From: Chimonanthus salicifolius
Lineage: Eukaryota; Streptophyta; Magnoliopsida; Laurales; Calycanthaceae
DNA: 64,000 nt
Reading direction: 5' to 3'
Assembly (NCBI GenBank): GCA_013350335.1
Contig: CM023540.1
Location: 62,663,101 to 62,727,100 of the forward strand
In this document: piece after piece, positions 58,096 to 64,000 of the stretch
Layout: the number at the start of each line of letters is the position of its first letter
Numbering within the stretch: the first letter of the stretch is position 1
Made by a program: the position numbers and the translations under genes
The notes under the pieces: generated by a model
What the model was told of the DNA's origin: nothing
Databases searched by the model: none
Seen by the model: the letters and a program-made list of their open reading frames with translations, nothing else

Positions 58096-60458
58096 GTCAC
58101 AGATCTGCATTGGTATCTAAAGGGGATGTTTGGGCGTAGTGAACAAGGCCAGTACAAATTCCAAATTAAAGGGAAAAGGGGGTGCACATAGGTGTATTAT
58201 AGCAAAATCATATTTCAAATCATATCATTGTAAAATTCTCATACTTTCTCAAATAACATCATATTAAAAAAATAAAAGACTCATACGTAAATCTTGAAAT
58301 GTCATGCCATGGGTGTCATGATCAATGTATGCCCTCGTCATGCCCCATGCAAGTTTTCAGGACTTCTTTTTGACCCAGGAGCGCTATGGCCCAATAGTAT
58401 TTTTTTTGGGGCCTTCTTTCTGACCTTGGAGCTTATAGCTCAATTCATGCATTTCCCTTCCCATGCAATCGTGCATGAGGTATGTGAATGTTCCATGATG
58501 ACAAATCTTATTGCATCTTATATGTTCAAAACATGATCATCATATAATTTTAAATCTCTTCTATACATAAATAATAATATATCATATGTTCGAATTTCTC
58601 AAAACTTCATATTGAAATAATATCATACTCAGTGGATGTAAAACAGTTCAATTATCTCATAAGTGGAGTAAACACCATTTCAAGACATAAGACACATGAT
58701 TTTGTAAAGCATTTAATTCATGAGGTCATACCCCAAGTGCATTCAACAATGTAGGAAAACCTACCTAATCTACGATGATCAACGAAGGGAAACGATTCGC
58801 GAAGTAGAACGGACAATATCAAAGTTACTCTCGCCTCTTCGTTTGTACACATGTGCCAACATATAATTCTCACATCATTATAGTGTAAAACCTCTAATTC
58901 AATTTATGGAAGTCTTAATTAAAATCTAAGGGTCATTTGGTGAAGATCCTTAGAGTCTAAATGACTCCACATGTGTGTTTTGTATTAAGTATATTAACCT
59001 TATAAAACCGTCAATGTCTCAGGTCGACACATCGACATTATTGATATGTCTCCCCTGGACAAAGTCGACACATCAGTCATCTCGATGTGCCGACCGAGGC
59101 TCTGTCCGTACATGTCTGTATTCTTCATTTGCTTTCAGGTAGATACACTCGTATTGGTCAATAGGTCAAGGGTGTACATAGTCGACACGTCAAGGATGTC
59201 GACATGTCGACCTGGGTTTGGTCTTACAGAAACTCTATATTTTCTCCGTGTTCTCAGGTCGATACCATTGTCCCTAACGATATATAGGCTGGGTTCACTC
59301 GACACGTCGACCGAGTCGACATGTCATCCTAGGTTTGGTTGGTCAGAACTAGTATTTCTCTTACTCTTTGATCTGTTGTGTGTGCATATCATCGACAGTA
59401 CCGCTGTGTAGACCTGGGGAGTTCAAAATTCGTCGATTCTCAATGTGTATGTTCCCCATTTCTGACTATATTCCCCAGGTTTGTATCTACACCACTTCTA
59501 AACATCCCTAAGTTGTTTTTCTGTACTCTAAATCAACATAAATACCATATACCTCTATAGATCCGTAGATGTCGTGGGTGGGAGGTTGATGAGTTCCGAT
59601 TTCGGAGTCTTTCTTTCTTCTTCTTTATATTCTTTCTCCTTATTTGATTTTCCTTCCTTTGTCTCCTCTTCTTCCTCGAGGTAGACGAAGATGGTGAAGA
59701 GGGGAGAAAGAAAACTACTGAAAACGAAGGATGAAGGTGAGTGAGAGGAGTGGTTCATTTCTTCCCTCATTTTCTCCATTTCTCTTCTTTCTTTCTCTCT
59801 CTTCTCTTCTTTCTCTATTTCTTTTCTTTCTTCTCTTCTTTCTCACTTTCTTTTATTTTCTTTTCCTCTTCCTTTGGTTGCCCTAAACTAAAAAATGAGT
59901 AGGTGGCAGTGGAGTGTCGAGATAACCATGCATTAAATGCATGAAAATGACACATGGAAGGTAGTAGGTGGGCGTGTTTAACTTAAGACCCTGGACACGC
60001 TGGACACATTGATGTTGTCCATGCATTGAGTTCTGTCGATGCATCAAGTGATGGGTATGTCGACACATCGGTTATACAGACATGTCGAATACGAATGGCA
60101 TAAGTTCTGTTTGCGAACGTCTATATGTATCGATACCGTCGACACATCGAGTGTAGGTCTGTCAACACATCGACATTATCGACGTGTCGATTACAAATGA
60201 TATGGTTTCTATTTTCAGAAGACTGCAATTTTGCTCTCTAATCGATAGTACCGATATTGTCAATGTGTCGACTAGGGTTCAATGACCCATCGATAATGTC
60301 AATGCGTCGACTTGGGAATTTCAAGATTTTTTTATTTCATTCATTAAATACACAATTTCTCATTCATTTTCATCTTAAAATCAAAATCCCACAAATCATT
60401 TCATTCATTTTGGGAAAAATTATATATGAATTAGAGAGTTAAACTCGGGGTCCTCACA
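58096..60458 (-). repeat. LTR of element H (3' LTR; left end unresolved)
   Basis: The right end reads TGTGAGGACCCCGAG in sense at 60458, followed by a polypurine-type stretch (CCAAAAGGTGGTAG) and pol. It has faint homology of layout to the other LTRs ('catgccatgggtgtcatg' near 58302; 'gtaggaaaacctacc' near 58750). It holds a different hairpin family at 59020-60310 and a CT-rich stretch at 59605-59875. Solo LTR K lies at or inside its left part. Confidence 0.65.
59020..60310. repeat. TCGACACATCGA hairpin/repeat array in element H LTR
   Basis: Palindromic motifs of the type TCGACACATCGA ... TCGATGTGTCGA recur near 59022, 59067, 59182, 59298, 60058, 60136, 60156-60190 and 60262-60312. A good stem is TCGACACATCGA/TCGACGTGTCGA around 60162-60188. 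The array occupies the LTR position held by the GGTTCGGCC hairpins in the other elements. Confidence 0.7.
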
Positions 60459-60521
60459 ATACTACCACCTTTTGGAATTTTCGTCTTGAAAATTAAACGA
60501 AACTTGGGTTCCAAAACAAAA

Positions 60522-62228
60522 TTACATAAACAGTTCAGGATGAGATGTTCTCATTTCCGAATCCAACTCTCAATTAGGTTCCTCATTGCCATGTCTTTCC
60601 CATACCACTTTCACAAAAGGAATTGCTCTGTTCCTTAGCACCTACTATTCTAAATCTATGATCTTGATGGATCTCTCGACATAGGACACGTCGTTTTGCA
60701 CATCCAACTCTTGTACATCTATAACATGTTATGTATCGGGATTGTACTTTCACAAAATTGAAACGTGAAATACATCATGCATACTAGATAACTGTGCAGG
60801 AAGTGCTATACTGTATGTGACTTCACCAACCTTTTCAAAGATTGGAAATGGTCCCACAAATCTTGGGGACAGCTTGCCCTTTCTCCCAAATCTCATATGG
60901 ACCTTGCGTGGAAAGAATTTTAGGAACATTCGGTCTCCCACTTCGAGCGCCAAAGGTCTTCTTCTTTTATCGACATAACTCTTCATTTGCTCTGTGGTCT
61001 CCTCAGCCGAATCTGGTTCGATTAGTGCAGCCTCTCCTACCTCGATCGAACAAACTAAGGATCTACAAGGTCAACCATACAACGCCTCAAATGGAGCCAT
61101 TTGGAGTTTCTCTTGGTAATTATTGTTGTATGAGAACTCCACCAGTGTAAGGTGATCTTCCCAACTGCCCTGGAAGTCTAGCATGCAAGCTCTCATCATA
61201 TCTTCCAACATTTGTATAGTTCTCTTAGATTATACATCCGTTTGAGGATGGAATGCAGTGTTATACAGTAGGTCTTTGCCCATGGCTGCTTGCAAGCTCT
61301 GCCATACTCTGCCTGTGAATCTTCCATCACGATCTGACACAATAGTCTTGGGTACTCCATGTAATCTGACAATGTCATGCACGTACCGTCTACCCAATTT
61401 CTCAGACGAGTCTGTTGTCTTGATAGACATGAAATACACTGACTTGGTGAGATGGTCAATCACGACCGAGATGACATCATTGCCTTTAGAAGATCTAGGC
61501 AATCCAGTCACGAAGTCCATCACGATTTGCTCCCATTTCCACTTGGGTAACAAAAGGGGTTTGAGTAAACATGGTGGCACCGATGTTCTGCTTTGACTCA
61601 TTTGCACGTCAGACATTTGGAGGCATAATCTGCCACATCTCCCTTGAGTCCAGACCACCGGTATTGTCTCTTGAGGTCTCAGTACATCTTCATACTTCCG
61701 CGGTGTATCGAGAGTTTTGATTGGTGTGCCTCTCTCAATACCTTTAATTTGCAGTCCACGGGTACATACACTCTGCCTTTGTACGTGAGACCCTGTACTG
61801 GTCGCAATTCCCAATCTTTAACTGTTTCTCCCTCTGTTAGCTTGACCCATATTTCTGTAAAGTTCGGAGTTGATCTTTGTGCCTGTTCTATACTTGAAGT
61901 CAATGTAGAATGTATTATCAAATTATACATATGTCCTTTGTCGGTTATGTGCAAATTCAGATTCTCACTAGACAAGAGCATCTCCTACTCTTACTTGATC
62001 AAGCTTGCCACGGTTACGTGAGTCATGTGGCTAAGTACATTCGCAACCTTGTTTTCCTTGCCCGGATGATAGTGAAGAGTGAAGTCATAGTCTTGGAGAA
62101 ACTCCATCCATCTTCTCTATCTTATATTGAGTTCCTTCTGCCCAAACAAGTATTTCAAGCTCTTATGGTCAGAATAGACGTTAAATCTTTCTCCGTAGAG
62201 ATAGCGTTGCTGAAAGTCCCAGAGTGCT
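60522..62228 (-). pseudogene. Pol of element H: RNase H end, integrase, chromodomain, decayed
   Basis: In sense: a heavily mutated RNase H end (62228-62000), the segment before integrase ([15 protein letters not shown], 61679-61981), the integrase core ([22 protein letters not shown] ... TIVSDRDGRFTGRVW, 61230-61600), the GPF module (RFVGPFPIFEKVGEV, 60750-60986) and a chromodomain with several stops ending at 60522. Sequence is clearly diverged from C and D, so H is a separate, older family. Multiple frameshifts (near 61600 and 61230) and stops (for example TGA after HVSIL). RT and gag are absent: the left-hand part is cut at 62228 by unrelated sequence. Confidence 0.88.
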
Positions 62229-62229
62229 A

Positions 62230-62629
62230 GAACCCGATTGTCTAGAGGGGGGGAGGAGGGGAGGGGAGGGGGGGGGGGGGTGGGGGGGGGGGGGGGGTGT
62301 TGAATAGAACAATCCCCAATTTTTTGTTCCTTTTTAAATTTCTTGATTAATTAGGATTAGCAAAGTATAATGGTGAAATTAATCAAGATGGAATATTGTG
62401 TGTGGACAAGAGATGTGCCAATTAATAACTACACACACATATAATCAAGCACATAGACAACCTATGTATAGGGGTTCGGTTAAACAACCTACATCCACTC
62501 TTAAGATTCACCCAACGTTGGGTTATCTCCAAATTACTAAGTGGGGAATTACACCCGCACTAATAGTGTAGGATTTTCACCTACACACTCCTAGTTTTGA
62601 AGACTCGACCAACCCCGGTCTACGTACTT
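62230..62629 (+). other. Noncoding stretch with poly-G tract before copia-type LTR
   Basis: It starts AACCCGATTGTCTAG, then the G tract and 'gttgaatagaacaatcccc'. No coding region seen. It lies between the end of H and the LTR start at 62630. Confidence 0.5.
62246..62297 (+). repeat. Poly-G tract
   Basis: About 50 bases almost all G, broken by single A or T residues. It has enough G-runs for several G-quadruplexes. Length may be affected by sequencing or assembly error. Confidence 0.9.
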
Positions 62630-63261
62630 TGTTAGTGCCTCGGCTTGGCCAAGTCCCTATGTTTGTCAATTCCATGACCCGGAAAGAAGCAGTTGTTGGA
62701 AGCTTGAAGACCCAAGATAGTCAAGAGTAAAGATCATGTTCCACCGTATTGAAGTTCATCGTTATGGCAATCACAAAACAAGTATTATGGCCATAGATGA
62801 CTTTAGGTGGTACCCACATCTCATAGAGGACTTCCTAGGCTTAGAAGAACAAATGGTTAAAATTCGAAAAAGCCGAGTGAGGGTGATTGACAGTGAATTG
62901 GAACCCAACTTGTAAATATGTATTAGGTTTCACTGTCAACGCGACCAGTGGTTCTAACTGACCCTTGGTAGAGACAGGATCGACCCATCGTGGTGAAGGA
63001 TTGGTCGGCCATATTAACATAGGTTCTGGAACATTGAACTGTCAATCTGGGTATGCCTCTGATCAAGAGTCTCTTATGCACCAACCCCTCGGTGAAAGGC
63101 TGAAACGAGCCCTCATTGTCAACGACTCCTTGATTAAGATCTTGCGTTCTGAAACCTTGAACTCATGTGACTCTCGAAAAAACAAACATACCGGCAATCA
63201 AAGACCGATCGAGAGTACCAGGACTGACCCCTCGGTAAAGGGCGATAGGTCGTTCTGGATA
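62630..63261 (+). repeat. Copia-type LTR (plus), truncated
   Basis: TGTTAGTGCC start, homologous to the minus-strand LTR at 49800-51015, in inverted orientation to it. It carries the 'cctcggtgaaaggc' / 'cctcggtaaagggc' repeats and 'gatcgagagtaccagga' block. Homology stops near 63261, where plastid-like sequence begins, before the TATA box seen in the other copy. Confidence 0.65.
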
Positions 63262-64000
63262 ATAGGTTTCTAGAGATGAAACCTATTTTTCTATTGTTCC
63301 AATCAAATCCATCGGAAAAATTAGAAATCAAGAAAATCAAAAGAAAAGTAAGTGGACCTGAGCCATTGAATCATGACTATATCAGCTATTCTGATATTCA
63401 AATTCGAAAGAGATGAAATTGTAGAAGCGGATTTTTTATTTCCTTGGGCTACGCAAGAATTTGTCGATATTTCCGATTGAATCTTCTTGTTCCTGGATAT
63501 TCCATAGGAATAAATTGCTATTCCTTTCCTCCGCATAGAATAGAATAGAAAGGTTTATTCCGAGTCACAAGAGCAATTTTCAATACCTTTCTTTGCTTTG
63601 ATTCCAGAAAAAGATCAGTTTATATCTATATAGGATTTAGATATAGATATCAGATCATGGCATGGTTTCATGGACCCAATATTTCCCTATTGATGCATCA
63701 GATATTTTTGTTCCGACAATGCAATGGAGAACGAATACAAGAAAGGAGGGATTTTTCTTTCTGGTCTCCCAGGGGCAGAGACAAAAAAATAGGGTCCTTT
63801 TTTTCTGCCGGATAGGGGTAAAAAGTAAAGAGGGAAATATAACAAAGAAGACAATAAGAAACAAAAAGCAATCAAAACAAAAAAGGAAGGAGTAAGAAAT
63901 AATATTCTATCTATCTATATGTATATGATACTGTAGTAGTTTAGTATACACAGAAATTAGGAGAATCCATAGAGATATTTTTATTGATCTTTTCTCAATA
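63262..64000. other. Plastid-like AT-rich DNA
   Basis: Composition and phrasing change abruptly: long A/T runs, 'tagaatagaatagaaagg', 'atctatataggatttagatatagatat'. This is the style of chloroplast intergenic DNA. I cannot place it next to a named plastid gene and see no convincing coding region. It could be a nuclear insertion of plastid DNA or an assembly join. Confidence 0.5.

Noticed and set aside
63662..63895. Small open frames on both strands in the plastid-like end
   Set aside because: No recognisable plastid gene; A/T-rich chance frames.
1..64000. tRNA, rRNA or host protein-coding gene
   Set aside because: I read both strands for intron-exon genes and RNA genes; the only tRNA-like signal is the primer-site complement of initiator Met tRNA, and every protein motif belongs to a retroelement.

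Overview
This window is plant nuclear repeat DNA with no recognisable single-copy host gene. It is almost entirely nested, truncated and recombined LTR retrotransposons. Most belong to one group of Ty3/gypsy chromoviruses, Del/Tekay-like. This is judged from the integrase C-terminal GPY/F module and chromodomain, the initiator-Met-tRNA primer-binding site (TGGTATCAGAGC) and the very long LTRs of about 3.4-4.1 kb. Pieces of a Ty1/copia element are also present. The last ~740 bp are AT-rich and look like plastid intergenic DNA. A flowering plant with a repeat-rich genome is the simplest source; I cannot name the species.

Layout. 1-2322: an open RT-RNase H frame (minus) fused to an LTR U3 fragment and a scrap of integrase/chromodomain. 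2323-5318: two LTR pieces head to head. 5319-7228: primer site, leader and broken gag-protease (plus). 7229-7720: LTR fragment. 7721-16803: element C (minus), with 3' LTR, decayed pol, decayed gag and a partial 5' LTR. 16804-23866: element A (minus), with partial RT, gag-protease, leader, primer site and a 4.1-kb LTR. 23867-36228: element D (plus), with a 5' LTR remnant, a leader holding a solo LTR (B, 24808-28619), a zinc-knuckle ORF joined to a decayed pol, and a 3' LTR. 36229-38484: part of another LTR (G). 38485-39784 and 49714-49790: a copia-type gag split by element J. 39785-49708: element J (minus), a complete non-autonomous element with two LTRs, a perfect GACAC target duplication and one small zinc-knuckle protein. 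49791-51015: copia-type LTR (minus). 51016-54702: AT-rich, probably another LTR type. 54703-58090: solo LTR K with GGGTC duplication, apparently lying in the LTR of element H (58096-60458, pol 60522-62228). 62230-63261: poly-G tract and a plus-strand copia-type LTR. 63262-64000: plastid-like.

The most unusual signal is architectural. Each long Tekay-type LTR carries, downstream of a TATA-like box and GA-rich leader, an array of roughly 5-10 hairpins built on GGGTTCGGCCAT / ATGGCCGAACCC, spaced about 85-300 bp. Arms differ between units but the two sides change together. The array lies between a conserved 5' splice-like site (GGTAAGT) and a conserved CTAAC...TTAG...CAG block, so it may sit in a leader intron. 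Element H has an unrelated hairpin family (TCGACACATCGA) in the corresponding place. Elements J and D share a three-zinc-knuckle protein I do not recognise. Together these suggest a group of autonomous and parasitic elements sharing structured leaders and exchanging modules by recombination.
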